A DNA stretch of 64,000 nt, from contig JAXJXV010000002.1 of assembly GCA_036307305.1 (NCBI GenBank), positions 62,001 through 126,000 of the forward strand, given 5' to 3'. Within the stretch, counting starts at the first letter, position 1. Every line of letters begins with the position of its first letter. Made by a program: the position numbers and the translations under genes. This DNA comes from SIG607 sp036307305. Lineage in GTDB: Bacteria; Bacillota; Clostridia; Oscillospirales; Acutalibacteraceae. Below the pieces are notes generated by a model. That model had not been told where the DNA came from and did not search any database. It saw only the letters and a list, made by a program, of their open reading frames with translations. Shown piece after piece: positions 1 to 9,098 of the stretch.

Positions 1-2886
1 AATTTGCTGTGGAGTAACACCGAGCGCTTCGGTTGTAGTAAACAGGCTGTAAACAGCAGGGTCAGACATTGAAATATCGTTTACACTGATACCCGTATAT
101 TCCTCCAAATATTTATAGGTGGTAGGAACAACGTGACCCAGCTCGTCAAGCTTTAATATATTATCGTGAATTGAATGGAAATCAAAATGAGTTGTAAGAA
201 TATCTGATTTTGGGTCATCGGCAGGATGCTGAATAGGACAGAAATCATATATGGTCATATCCGCGGGAACAACTATCATACCTGCGGGATGCTGACCTGA
301 GGTAGCTTTGATTTTAGAGTTTTCCACAATCTTAGCAAGTCGTTCCATTTCAGCCTGACTAAGCACAATACCCTTCTTCTCACAATAAGCCTTAACGTAA
401 CCGAAAGCAGTTTTTTCGGCTATTGTAGTTATAGTACCTGCCTTGAAAACGTTTTCTTTTCCAAAAAGGGTTTCGGTATATTTCTGAACGTCGTTCTGAA
501 ATTCATCAGAGAAGTTAAGGTCAATATCAGGCACCTTATCTCCCTTAAATCCAAGGAATGTTTCAAAGGGTATATCGTGGCCGTCGCGGTTTAAAGGAGT
601 ATCGCAGTGGGGACAGTTTTTCTCAGGCAGGTCAAAGCCTGAGCCTACCACGTCACTTCTGAAAAACTCATTCCACTGACAGTTAGGGCAGTAATAATGA
701 GGAGGTAAGGGATTAACCTCGGAAATACCCGCCATTGTAGCGGCAAAGGATGAGCCTACAGAGCCACGTGAGCCAACAAGATAACCGTTATCCTCACTGT
801 ATTTAACAAGCTTCTGAGCCGAAATATACATTATAGAGAAGCCGTTGTTGATTATACTGTTAAGTTCTTTATCAAGACGCTTCTTAACTATATCGGTAAT
901 TTCACCCTTATAGCCGTACATTTTCATTGCTCTGTCCCAACAAAGATTTCTTAACAAATCGTCACTGCCCTCAATTACGGGAGGATAGTTTCCCGGCGGA
1001 ACAGGCACCACGTCGGCACTTACCATATCTGCAATCTTGTTGGGATTATCAATTACAAATTCTTTTGCTCTGTCACCGAAATAAGAGAAATCCTCCATCA
1101 TTTCGGTGGTAGTCTTTAAATAAAGAGGCGCCTGATTGTCAAAATCTTCATATCCCTGAGCCGCCATAAGCACCTTACGGAGAATTTCATCCTCCTTAGT
1201 TGCAAAATGAACGTCGCCCGTTGCTACAACAGGAAGAGAAAGCTTGTCTGCAATCTCAACTATTTTGCGGTTGAAATTTTTAAGCACCTCAATATCCTTT
1301 ACGTGCTTATAGGGATTAGGTGTAACTACACCTTTTTTGCTCACCTTATCAGGCTTTATGCTGTCACGAATCATAAATTCGTTGTTCCCTAAAGGCTGAA
1401 TTTCAAGATAGTCGTAAAACTTAGCGATTTCTATAAGTTCTTCATCACTTTTTCCGTTTAAAACGGCATCAAAAAGCTCACCTGCTTCACAGGCGCTACC
1501 AATAATAAGACCCTCTCTGTGCTTTTCGATTTCGCTTCTGCGGGTTACAGGACGCTTATGGAAATCCTCAACGTGAGCTTTAGATACGAGCTGATACAGA
1601 TTTTTAAGACCGACAAGGTCTTTAACGAGAATTATCTGATGGTAGCTTCTAAGCTTTGATATATCGGTTTCGCCCTTTGTATCATCGGCAAAGTAATCCT
1701 CAACGCCGTAAATAGCCTTGAATTCTCCGCCGTTTTTCCTGATTTTACCTACTGCCTCAGCTACCGCAGGATAGGACTGCACAACACCGTGGTCGGTAAT
1801 TGCAATAGCCTTATGTCCCCATTTATAAGCTCTGTCAATAAGAACGCCTGCAGGAGATACCGCGTCCTTTTGAGACATATTGGTATGACAGTGAAGCTCA
1901 ACTCTTTTTTCAGGGTAATCGTCTGTTTCCTCGGTCATTTTTGCAGTAGCCATAGCCTTAGGCTCTAATATATATTTACCCGAAAAAGCATCAAGACTGT
2001 AGCTACCGTTAAATACAATAACAGCGCCATCTTTGACAGGCTTAATAGAAGGCATATCTTCATCGGTCATAAACATTTTACAGTATATAGAGTTGGTTTT
2101 ATCACTAAGACAAAAGGTAACTATTTTTCGCGGTCCGCGCTTGGTATTTATATCCTTAACCTCGTAGTTAAAGACCTCTCCCCAACCCGCAAGTTGAATT
2201 TTACCTGTATCGAACGGAATTATATCAATGAGTCTTGTGAAATTTTCCTCTAATTTTTTGCCGTAAAAAAGCTCAATATCATAAAGGAATTCAGGCAAAG
2301 CGCCTGTAGTAACTGTAATTTTCTGTGGCTGGGGCGCAGCTTCTTCGGGTGCTTCTTCGGGCAGAGGGATTTCTTCATCAACAGGCGGCGCTTCCTCAGG
2401 CAAAGTCATCTCTATATTCTCAGTTTGTCCCGAAAATTTAACAGAAATATCTACACCGAACGTATTTTTGACCGTATTTATAAACTTCTGCTCAAAGCCT
2501 GTTTCTTCAATAATTTTCAGTCCGCCAAAAGCCAGAACTATGTCAAGCTCTGAGCCGTTAAGGATATACTGAGCACTATTAAAATAGCCGTTAAGCATTA
2601 CGTTTTCATATCTTAACTGCTGACAAATATCCTCACAGGCAACAGGAGAAAATGCAGAAGAAGTAAATTTCAGTTGCAAATTAAGCACAGAGGTTTTAAG
2701 AGCTGTTTTGAGCAGTGTTATAAGCTCGTCCTTAACCTCTTTTTTTATGTATTTTTCACTGAGAAGCTCTATATCAAGGCTCCTCTTTTCCATATCCAAA
2801 TCACATTTTATCATATCGCAGTTGCCGAACACGCTTGTCCTTCTGTTAAGGAAGGGTTCAAAAACTGCCGAAAATTTCACAGACAT
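1..2886 (-). CDS. polC: DNA polymerase III alpha subunit, PolC type (5' part; runs off the left edge)
   Basis: Replicative DNA polymerase of low-GC Gram-positives. About 960 residues are visible from the ATG at 2886 and the C-terminal part lies outside the window. An N-terminal region is followed by an OB-fold-like segment (about 225-320) and a PHP domain opening with VELHCHTNMSQKD near residue 328. A zinc finger (CPNC...CPHC) lies near 731-760 and the catalytic motif PDIDLNFS near 787. In standard PolC a DEDD 3'-5' exonuclease of about 170 residues interrupts the PHP domain. Here YGVEDYFADD (near 391) runs within about 10 residues into SYHQIILVKDLVGLKNLYQL, so that module is absent. Last gene of the pyrH-ispG operon, 9 bases after ispG. 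Family identity is certain; loss of proofreading is inferred from the missing domain. Confidence 0.95.
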   Translation of the reverse strand, partial: MSVKFSAVFEPFLNRRTSVFGNCDMIKCDLDMEKRSLDIELLSEKYIKKEVKDELITLLKTALKTSVLNLQLKFTSSAFSPVACEDICQQLRYENVMLNGYFNSAQYILNGSELDIVLAFGGLKIIEETGFEQKFINTVKNTFGVDISVKFSGQTENIEMTLPEEAPPVDEEIPLPEEAPEEAAPQPQKITVTTGALPEFLYDIELFYGKKLEENFTRLIDIIPFDTGKIQLAGWGEVFNYEVKDINTKRGPRKIVTFCLSDKTNSIYCKMFMTDEDMPSIKPVKDGAVIVFNGSYSLDAFSGKYILEPKAMATAKMTEETDDYPEKRVELHCHTNMSQKDAVSPAGVLIDRAYKWGHKAIAITDHGVVQSYPAVAEAVGKIRKNGGEFKAIYGVEDYFADDTKGETDISKLRSYHQIILVKDLVGLKNLYQLVSKAHVEDFHKRPVTRRSEIEKHREGLIIGSACEAGELFDAVLNGKSDEELIEIAKFYDYLEIQPLGNNEFMIRDSIKPDKVSKKGVVTPNPYKHVKDIEVLKNFNRKIVEIADKLSLPVVATGDVHFATKEDEILRKVLMAAQGYEDFDNQAPLYLKTTTEMMEDFSYFGDRAKEFVIDNPNKIADMVSADVVPVPPGNYPPVIEGSDDLLRNLCWDRAMKMYGYKGEITDIVKKRLDKELNSIINNGFSIMYISAQKLVKYSEDNGYLVGSRGSVGSSFAATMAGISEVNPLPPHYYCPNCQWNEFFRSDVVGSGFDLPEKNCPHCDTPLNRDGHDIPFETFLGFKGDKVPDIDLNFSDEFQNDVQKYTETLFGKENVFKAGTITTIAEKTAFGYVKAYCEKKGIVLSQAEMERLAKIVENSKIKATSGQHPAGMIVVPADMTIYDFCPIQHPADDPKSDILTTHFDFHSIHDNILKLDELGHVVPTTYKYLEEYTGISVNDISMSDPAVYSLFTTTEALGVTPQQI

Positions 2887-2895
2887 TTTCTCACC

Positions 2896-3951
2896 TTATA
2901 TTTTTTCTATTTCTTGTTCCAGTACATTTAACAAATCTTTTTCAGGGATATTTTTATGAATAACTACTCCCTTTTTGAAAATTATACCGCAGCCCTGTCC
3001 ACCTGCAATACCAAGGTCAGCCTCTCTTGCTTCACCAGGTCCGTTTACAACACAGCCCATAACGGCAACGGTTATATTTTTATTTACGTTTTTAAATCTT
3101 TCCTCAGCTTCTTTTGCAAGACCGATAAGGTCAACCTTAGTTCTTCCGCAGGTAGGACAGGAAACGAACCTTATTCCGTCTTTTCTGAGTCCTATAGCCT
3201 TTAGCAAATCCTTAGCGGCATAAACCTCTTTAACAGGGTCGTCTGTAAGAGAAACCCTTATTGTACCACCAATAGAATTAAGAAGCAGACCTCCTATTCC
3301 CGCAGAGGAACGGATAATACCCATACGCTCCGTTCCCGCCTCGGTAACACCGAGATGAAGCGGATATCTGCAACGCTCTGCCGCAAGACTGTACGCCTTA
3401 AACATAGTTTGCGTATCAGAGGATTTAAGGGAAAGCACAATCTGGTCAAAGTCATATTTTTCAAGAAGAGAAATATGATACAGACCGCTTTCCACCATAG
3501 CCTCAGGCGTAGGTGAGCCGTATTTTTCAAGAATTTCCTTTTCGAGAGAGCCTGAATTAACACCTATTCTTATGGGAACTCCCGCCTTCTTACAAGCGTT
3601 TGCTACCGCCTTTATTCTGCTTTCGTCACCGATATTACCCGGATTTATTCTGATTTTGTCAATCCCTGCGGCTACGCTTTCAAGGGCAAGACGGTAATCA
3701 AAATGTATATCTGCTACAATAGGGGTATTTACTGCTTCCTTTAAGGCATATATAAGAGAAACCGCCTTCATATCGGGAACAGCAACACGGATAATCTCAC
3801 ACCCTGCCTTTTCAAGCTGTTTTGCCTGTGCCACGTTACCTTCTATATCTGTGGAAATAACATTAAGCATAGACTGAACAGAAACGGGTGCGCCACCGCC
3901 TATCTGCATATTTTTAAGCTTTACCGCAACGGTTTTATCATTGGTAAACAT
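2896..3951 (-). CDS. ispG: 4-hydroxy-3-methylbut-2-enyl diphosphate synthase (IspG/GcpE)
   Basis: Iron-sulphur enzyme of the MEP isoprenoid pathway that reductively opens the cyclic diphosphate MEcPP to HMBPP. The 351 residues match the shorter bacterial form: a TIM-barrel first part and a C-terminal cluster domain. Cluster ligands are visible as C265 and C268 in CPTCGRTKVDL and C300 in GCVVNGPGE, with the catalytic glutamate E307 in the same motif. The start overlaps the rseP stop by one base (TGATG), so the two are translationally coupled. Co-transcription with dxr and uppS puts two MEP-pathway steps and polyprenyl synthesis in one operon. No anomaly seen. Confidence 0.96.
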   Translation of the reverse strand: MFTNDKTVAVKLKNMQIGGGAPVSVQSMLNVISTDIEGNVAQAKQLEKAGCEIIRVAVPDMKAVSLIYALKEAVNTPIVADIHFDYRLALESVAAGIDKIRINPGNIGDESRIKAVANACKKAGVPIRIGVNSGSLEKEILEKYGSPTPEAMVESGLYHISLLEKYDFDQIVLSLKSSDTQTMFKAYSLAAERCRYPLHLGVTEAGTERMGIIRSSAGIGGLLLNSIGGTIRVSLTDDPVKEVYAAKDLLKAIGLRKDGIRFVSCPTCGRTKVDLIGLAKEAEERFKNVNKNITVAVMGCVVNGPGEAREADLGIAGGQGCGIIFKKGVVIHKNIPEKDLLNVLEQEIEKI

Positions 3952-5009
3952 CAGAAAATCAAACTCCAGACATCTTTAAACGTTATAAGCACCATCAGTC
4001 CAAGCAACAAAATAAGACCGACGGTATGAATAATTCCTTCGTATTTTTTAGCAACAGGACGGCGCAGTATCATTTCAAGCAGAATAAAAACTATTCTGCC
4101 GCCGTCAAGGGCAGGAACGGGAAGCAAATTGAAAATACCTAAATTTACGGTTATAAGCGCCATAATGGGAAGAAGATTTATAAGTCCCATTTTTGCCGCC
4201 TGACCAATAGTTGCCGTAACACCTACAGGACCCGAAACAGCGCTTATACCAAACCTGCCTGTTATAAGGTCTATAAGTGAAAACCACACTACTCTGCAAT
4301 AAGAAAAGGTTGTTCTTACCGTTGACTCAATTACGTTCAAAAAGTTTTTTCTTTTTCCCAAAAATTTGAAATCAAGAGCAATATAATTTATACCCTCTTC
4401 ACTTTCGGTAGCAAAGGTAACGTTTTTAAGCGTAACCTTTTCCCCGTTTCTTTTAACTACAATATCAAGACTTCCGTCTTCAACAGCGGTAAAGGCGTAG
4501 GCAACGTCCTGTGTGGTATACATTCTTCTGCCTTCAATATGAGTGATTTCATCCCCCACCATAAGCCCGTAATTACAGCTTACGGCATTATCGTCGAACT
4601 GCGCAACGGTAGTCGTTCCAACAAGGTTATTTGAAGTAACGATAATCAAAACCACCAAAAAACCCAAAAGCAGATTAAACAGGGCGCCTGCGGCTGTCAC
4701 GATAAATCTTTTATAAGCCTTTGCATTGCAAAAAGCTCTGCTATCCGTACTTTCTCCGTCCTCACCCTCCATAGCGCAGTAACCACCAAAAGGAACAAGA
4801 TTAAAACGGTAAAGTGTTTCCTTGCCCTGTATTTTAAAAAGCTTGGGACCAAAACCCACCGCAAATTCATTAACTCTGATTTTAAACATTTTTGCAGTTA
4901 TAAAATGACCGAATTCGTGTATTAAAATCAGCACAAGAAACATCAGCACTGCCACAAGATAAGGCCATACGGAATTAAGAAAGGAAAGAATAGCAGAAAT
5001 AATAATCAC
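3951..5009 (-). CDS. rseP: RseP-type site-2 zinc metalloprotease
   Basis: Intramembrane metalloprotease of the S2P family, which cleaves transmembrane substrates such as anti-sigma factors and remnant signal peptides. The 352 residues show an N-terminal membrane helix carrying the zinc motif HEFGH (31-35), a PDZ-like extracytoplasmic domain (about 115-200, around YGLMVGDEITHIEGRRM), and a C-terminal membrane segment with the second active-site motif NLLPVPALDGG near residue 300. The order cdsA-dxr-rseP-ispG is common in Firmicutes. It is 6 bases downstream of dxr and overlaps ispG by one base. The physiological substrate cannot be read from the sequence. Confidence 0.93.
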   Translation of the reverse strand: MIIISAILSFLNSVWPYLVAVLMFLVLILIHEFGHFITAKMFKIRVNEFAVGFGPKLFKIQGKETLYRFNLVPFGGYCAMEGEDGESTDSRAFCNAKAYKRFIVTAAGALFNLLLGFLVVLIIVTSNNLVGTTTVAQFDDNAVSCNYGLMVGDEITHIEGRRMYTTQDVAYAFTAVEDGSLDIVVKRNGEKVTLKNVTFATESEEGINYIALDFKFLGKRKNFLNVIESTVRTTFSYCRVVWFSLIDLITGRFGISAVSGPVGVTATIGQAAKMGLINLLPIMALITVNLGIFNLLPVPALDGGRIVFILLEMILRRPVAKKYEGIIHTVGLILLLGLMVLITFKDVWSLIF

Positions 5010-5015
5010 CTCAAA

Positions 5016-6152
5016 TTAAATAAGAGAAAGAACGAATTCACGAGCCGCTTTATCGGCTTTGAAAACATCATCCAGAGTAAAATTCTTGCATACACTCTGA
5101 TTTTCGGTTGCCGCCTGTACAAGTTCGGCAATCTGTAAAAATCCGATTTTTCCGTCAAGGAAAAGCTGTACAGCCATTTCGTTTGCGCCGTTAGCGGCGG
5201 TTGGCTTAAGACCGCCCTGATTAATAGCATCAATACATATATCAAGACATTTGAAGGTCTTTGTATCGGGCTTATAGAAGGTCAGTTTTGAAAGCTTTAC
5301 AAGGTCAAGCCTGTCATTAAGCGGTAATCTTTTTGGGTAGGTCAGAGCGTACTGTATAGGCAGCTTCATATCGGGAACACCCATCTGCACTATCATACCG
5401 CCGTCTGCAAATTCAACGCCTGAGTGTATAATGCTTTCACGCTGTATAACAACGTCTATTTTTTGGGCAGGTACGCCGAAAAGATGCACCGCCTCAATAA
5501 CCTCAAGACCTTTATTCATAAGGGTAGCCGAATCTATGGTTATTTTAGCGCCCATATCCCAGTTGGGATGCTTTAGCGCATCCTTTGCCGTTACGTTTTT
5601 TAGTTCCTCTGCGCTCTTGGAAAAGAAGGGACCGCCTGACGCAGTAAGCAGAATACGGGAAACAGCGTTTTGGTCGGCGCCCTGAAGGGACTGAAAAATA
5701 GCCGAATGCTCACTATCAACAGGAAGCATTTTACCCCCTGTTTTTTTTAGAGCCTCATTAACAAGCTCACCGCCTGTAACAAGGGATTCCTTATTAGCAA
5801 GTGCAAGTGTTTTCCCCGATTCTATAGCGGTCATAGTAGGTCTGAGTCCTGCAATACCTACAATAGCGTTAAGAACGGTGTCGCCATCAAAACACGCTGC
5901 CTGACATACACCATCTTCGCCGCTTAACACCTTTATATCAGTGTCCTTCAGGCGTATTTTCAAATCCTCAGCCGCAGCTTTATCATACATTACGGCGATT
6001 TTAGGTTTGAACTCCCTTGCCTGACTTTCCATAAGAGAAACGTTTTTCCCTGCCGCCAGTGCAGTAACCTTTATATTCTGCTTTCTTGCAACCTCTAAAG
6101 CCTGAACGCCGATAGAACCTGTAGAGCCGAGAAGAATAAGCTTTTCAGTCAT
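5016..6152 (-). CDS. dxr: 1-deoxy-D-xylulose 5-phosphate reductoisomerase
   Basis: NADPH-dependent enzyme converting DXP to MEP, the committed step of the MEP pathway. The Rossmann motif LLGSTGSIG is at the N-terminus, followed by ANKESLVTGGELVNEA and PVDSEHSAIFQSLQG, which carry metal- and substrate-binding residues. I chose the ATG at 6152 (MTEKLILLGS) because it follows a GGGAGGA site at good spacing and shares one base with the cdsA stop (TAATG). The same frame is open eight residues further upstream, at 6176. About 378 residues, normal for the family. It lies between cdsA and rseP in one operon. Confidence 0.96.
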   Translation of the reverse strand: MTEKLILLGSTGSIGVQALEVARKQNIKVTALAAGKNVSLMESQAREFKPKIAVMYDKAAAEDLKIRLKDTDIKVLSGEDGVCQAACFDGDTVLNAIVGIAGLRPTMTAIESGKTLALANKESLVTGGELVNEALKKTGGKMLPVDSEHSAIFQSLQGADQNAVSRILLTASGGPFFSKSAEELKNVTAKDALKHPNWDMGAKITIDSATLMNKGLEVIEAVHLFGVPAQKIDVVIQRESIIHSGVEFADGGMIVQMGVPDMKLPIQYALTYPKRLPLNDRLDLVKLSKLTFYKPDTKTFKCLDICIDAINQGGLKPTAANGANEMAVQLFLDGKIGFLQIAELVQAATENQSVCKNFTLDDVFKADKAAREFVLSLI

Positions 6153-6964
6153 TAAATTATTCCTCCCAAAGCGCAAAGATTTAAAACAGGCGCTATTAAA
6201 AGTATGCTGTCAAAACGGTCAAGTATTCCACCGTGACCGGGAATTAATTTTCCGTAATCCTTAAGGTCCACACTTCTTTTAATAACAGAAGCAAATAAAT
6301 CACCGCACATACCGATAATACAGAATACTACCGTACATACTGTCAGTACAAGGATACGGTCTGTTTTATCAAATGCAAAACAAAGTATAACCGAGCAGAT
6401 TATACTCCAAATAATTCCGCCGACAGCACCCTCAACTGTTTTTTTAGGGCTTATAGTGGGGCAAAGCTTATGTTTACCTATAAGTACCCCTGTAAAATAC
6501 GCTCCCGTATCGCAAACCGATGAAAAATTAAGCAGAAGCAACAGATAAAACAATCCGTTTTCCCCAAGATACAATCCCGTAAGGGAAGAAAAGCTATAGG
6601 AAATTACAACGGGAAAAGAAAGTAAAGCGGCTATTCCCTTGATGCCCAATTCACTGTTTTTAACAAGAGCAAAAGCCACAACGACAAGAGCGAAAGCCAC
6701 AGTAAGCTGTTCACTGCTCAAAGCCCAAAAGAGCTTTTGCATATAACCAAGACGGGCAAGAACGTTTACCGCGCCAAATACAGCGCCAATAACACTTGCC
6801 GCTTTAACAGAAACAATACCTGTGTTATTAAGTATTTCATAACAGCCTATTGCGGTTATTGTTGCTATAAAAAGCGCAAGAACAAAGGGGTAAAAGCTAC
6901 CTACAACCAATGCGGCGCCTACCACCAGAATAAGTATAGCACCCGAAATAATACGAGTCAGCAT
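6152..6964 (-). CDS. cdsA: Phosphatidate cytidylyltransferase (CDP-diacylglycerol synthase)
   Basis: Integral membrane enzyme making CDP-diacylglycerol from phosphatidate and CTP, the precursor of bacterial phospholipids. About 270 residues with seven or eight hydrophobic helices. The C-terminal CDP-alcohol signature is present as SPKKTVEGAVGG and, further on, GHGGILDRFDS with its metal-binding acidic residues. The ATG at 6964 (MLTRIISGAIL) is preferred because GGGGGAG lies just upstream; the frame stays open to 7009. It starts one base after the uppS stop and overlaps dxr by one base, so translation of uppS, cdsA and dxr is probably coupled. Confidence 0.94.
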   Translation of the reverse strand: MLTRIISGAILILVVGAALVVGSFYPFVLALFIATITAIGCYEILNNTGIVSVKAASVIGAVFGAVNVLARLGYMQKLFWALSSEQLTVAFALVVVAFALVKNSELGIKGIAALLSFPVVISYSFSSLTGLYLGENGLFYLLLLLNFSSVCDTGAYFTGVLIGKHKLCPTISPKKTVEGAVGGIIWSIICSVILCFAFDKTDRILVLTVCTVVFCIIGMCGDLFASVIKRSVDLKDYGKLIPGHGGILDRFDSILLIAPVLNLCALGGII

Positions 6965-6965
6965 A

Positions 6966-7682
6966 TTAAACTCCCCCAAAACGACGGTTACGCCTGTTAA
7001 ACTCATCAATAGCTCTGTCTAAATCCTTGGTGGTAAAATCAGGCCACAACACCTTATCAAAGTAAAATTCACTGTAAGCCGACTGCCACGTAAGGAAATT
7101 GGAAAGACGGTATTCTCCGCTGGGGCGGATAATAAGGTCAGGGTCGGGATAATCAGCAGTGTAAATATAGGAAGAAATAAGTTCTTCGTTTATCTTTTCA
7201 GCACTGACACCCTCGCTCACCATTTTTCTGACAGCCTTTACAATTTCATCTCTGCCTCCGTAATTAAGTGCAAGACAGGCAGTCATTCCCGTAGCATCGT
7301 CAGAATCTTTTTCGCTGTTTTCCATAAGTATTTTAATATCCTCAGGCAAAGGCTCTCTGTCTCCGATAAAGCGAAGCTTTATATTCTCCCCCTTAAAGTT
7401 GGTGGAGTCCTTAAGATACTCACGAAGCAGATTCATTATACCGTCGATTTCTTCCTGAGGACGCTTCCAGTTTTCAGTTGAAAAAGCATACACAGTAAGA
7501 TACTTAACGCCGATTTTATTGCAGTATCTTGCTATCTCTTTGAATTTTTTAGCACCTGCAGAATGACCGAAGGAACGAGGAAGTCCTCTTTTCTTTGCCC
7601 ATCTGCCGTTTCCGTCCATTATAATGGCAATATGCCCCGGAATATTCCGGGGCGCATTGTTCTTTTCAGTTTTAAATAACAT
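6966..7682 (-). CDS. uppS: Isoprenyl transferase (undecaprenyl diphosphate synthase)
   Basis: Cis-prenyltransferase elongating farnesyl diphosphate with isopentenyl diphosphate to the C55 lipid carrier used for peptidoglycan and for surface polymers such as the exopolysaccharide encoded further right. The N-terminal motif HIAIIMDGNGRWAKKRG contains the catalytic aspartate. The C-terminal diphosphate-binding motif reads RPSGEYRLSNFLTWQ, with a proline where RTSGEQR is usual. I favour the ATG at 7682 (MLFKTEKN), preceded by GGTGA; a TTG at 7706 is possible. It sits 13 bases after frr. About 238 residues, normal length. Confidence 0.95.
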   Translation of the reverse strand: MLFKTEKNNAPRNIPGHIAIIMDGNGRWAKKRGLPRSFGHSAGAKKFKEIARYCNKIGVKYLTVYAFSTENWKRPQEEIDGIMNLLREYLKDSTNFKGENIKLRFIGDREPLPEDIKILMENSEKDSDDATGMTACLALNYGGRDEIVKAVRKMVSEGVSAEKINEELISSYIYTADYPDPDLIIRPSGEYRLSNFLTWQSAYSEFYFDKVLWPDFTTKDLDRAIDEFNRRNRRFGGV

Positions 7683-7695
7683 TTTATTCACCGAA

Positions 7696-8250
7696 TCAAA
7701 TCTCAATTACTTCTTTTTCCTTTGCAGCGGCAAGAACGTCTATTTCCTTACAGAATTTGTCTGTAAGATTCTGAATCTTCTTCTCGCCGTTTTTCTCATC
7801 GTCTTCAGTAATCTCGTTATTTTTCTTCATAGCCTTAAGCTTTTCAAGAGAATCGCGTCTTACGTTACGAACGGATACCTTTGCATCTTCACCCATTTTC
7901 TTAACGTCCTTAACAACCTCTTTTCTTCTCTCTTCGGTAAGAGGCGGGAAGTTAAGTCTAATAGCAGTACCGTCATTCTGAGGATTAATACCGATATCAG
8001 AAAGAAGAATAGCCTTTTCAATTTCCTTAAGAGTGGTAGCATCCCAAGGCTTAATCATAAGAATTCTCGGCTCAGGCATAGAGATAGCCGCCATCTGCTG
8101 AATTGGGGTTGGTACACCGTAATAATCAACGTTAATTCTGTCAAGAACAGAAGCGTTTGCTCTGCCAACTCTCACTGATTTATAATCTCTGTCAAGAGCG
8201 TCAAGGGATTTATCCATTCTCTGTTCAGTATTTTTAATTAAATTATCCAT
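7696..8250 (-). CDS. frr: Ribosome recycling factor
   Basis: Works with EF-G to split post-termination 70S ribosomes. 184 residues, the standard length, with the expected motifs: MDKSLDALDRDYKSVRVGRA near the start, YYGVPTPIQQMAAISMPEPR in the middle, and LNFPPLTEERRKEVVKDVKK followed by the long C-terminal helical region. It follows pyrH by 23 bases, the near-universal pyrH-frr pair. Ribosome binding sequence AGGAG lies upstream of the ATG. No anomalies. Confidence 0.98.
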   Translation of the reverse strand: MDNLIKNTEQRMDKSLDALDRDYKSVRVGRANASVLDRINVDYYGVPTPIQQMAAISMPEPRILMIKPWDATTLKEIEKAILLSDIGINPQNDGTAIRLNFPPLTEERRKEVVKDVKKMGEDAKVSVRNVRRDSLEKLKAMKKNNEITEDDEKNGEKKIQNLTDKFCKEIDVLAAAKEKEVIEI

Positions 8251-8273
8251 AAATATATCCTCCGTATATAAAA

Positions 8274-8978
8274 TTATTTAACAACAGTTCCGATGTTTTC
8301 GCCCATAACGGCACGAACAATATTCTCAGGGTCAGAAAGATTGAAAACTCTGATTTCAATAGAGTTATCCATACAAAGAGAAGCCGCTGTGCTATCCATA
8401 ACGTGCAGTCCCTTCTGAAGCACGTCAAGATGAGAAAGGGTATCGAATTTTTTAGCCTGTGGATTGGTTTTGGGGTCGCTGTCATAAACACCGTCTACGT
8501 TTGTTGCCTTAAAGATAACCTGAGCATCAATTTCGGCAGCGCGTAAAGCGGCGGCAGTATCGGTAGAAAAGAAAGGATTACCTGTTCCGCAACCAAAAAC
8601 TACAACTCTTCCCTTTTCAAGATGACGGGTAGCCTTGTTTCTGATATATGGTTCAGCTATCTGACGCATTTCTATAGCGGTCTGTACCCTTGCAGTAACG
8701 CCAACCTGTTCAAGACCGTCAGCAACAGCCAAAGCATTAATGGTGGTAGCAAGCATTCCCATATGGTCGGCCCTTGTTCTGTCCATTTTTCCACTGCTTC
8801 TGCCACGCCAGAAGTTACCGCCTCCAACAACTATAGCAACCTGTACGCCCATATCGGTGCATTTTTTAATATGCTCACACACCTCAACAACCTTTTCAAA
8901 ATCAAGACCGCTTCCCTTTTCACCGGCAAGTGCCTCGCCTGAAAGCTTTAATAAAATGCGCTTATAAATCGGTTTCAT
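8274..8978 (-). CDS. pyrH: UMP kinase
   Basis: Bacterial UMP kinase of the amino-acid kinase fold, phosphorylating UMP to UDP. The N-terminus MKPIYKRILLKLSGEALAGEKG contains the phosphate-binding lysine and glycine motif; later VVGGGNFWRG and ATNVDGVYDSDPKTNP match the family. The frame extends upstream to 9062, but that extension is not family-like. I chose ATG 8978, after a GGG-TAGGA region; ATG 8984 is the alternative. About 234 residues. First gene of the housekeeping operon, with a promoter 40-70 bases upstream. Confidence 0.96.
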   Translation of the reverse strand: MKPIYKRILLKLSGEALAGEKGSGLDFEKVVEVCEHIKKCTDMGVQVAIVVGGGNFWRGRSSGKMDRTRADHMGMLATTINALAVADGLEQVGVTARVQTAIEMRQIAEPYIRNKATRHLEKGRVVVFGCGTGNPFFSTDTAAALRAAEIDAQVIFKATNVDGVYDSDPKTNPQAKKFDTLSHLDVLQKGLHVMDSTAASLCMDNSIEIRVFNLSDPENIVRAVMGENIGTVVK

Positions 8979-9018
8979 AAACATCCTACCCTTTCGGTCA
9001 TATATATTTATTATATAT

Positions 9019-9047
9019 ATTTTACAATAAAGACAGCACATTGTCAA
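9019..9047 (-). promoter_or_regulatory. Sigma-A-type promoter for the pyrH-polC operon
   Basis: Minus-strand TTGACA (9047-9042), 17-base spacer, TAAAAT (9024-9019). It lies 40 bases upstream of the pyrH start and nothing else is transcribed into this gap except past a terminator, so it is the probable operon promoter. Confidence 0.75.
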
Positions 9048-9067
9048 ACATATAATTAACAAAAAAT

Positions 9068-9092
9068 AAAACCGCGAAGTGTTCGCGGTTTT
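9068..9092 (-). terminator. Intrinsic terminator after the acetyltransferase pair
   Basis: Perfect 11-bp stem AAAACCGCGAA / TTCGCGGTTTT with a 3-base loop. On the minus strand it is followed by a T-rich run (TTTTATTTTTTG). It ends transcription of the two acetyltransferase genes just before the pyrH promoter. Confidence 0.88.
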
Positions 9093-9098
9093 AAAATC

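Noticed and set aside
5431..5685. Plus-strand frame antisense to dxr (and many similar frames opposite housekeeping and cluster genes)
   Set aside because: These mirror strongly conserved minus-strand genes and lack starts, ribosome sites or recognisable motifs.
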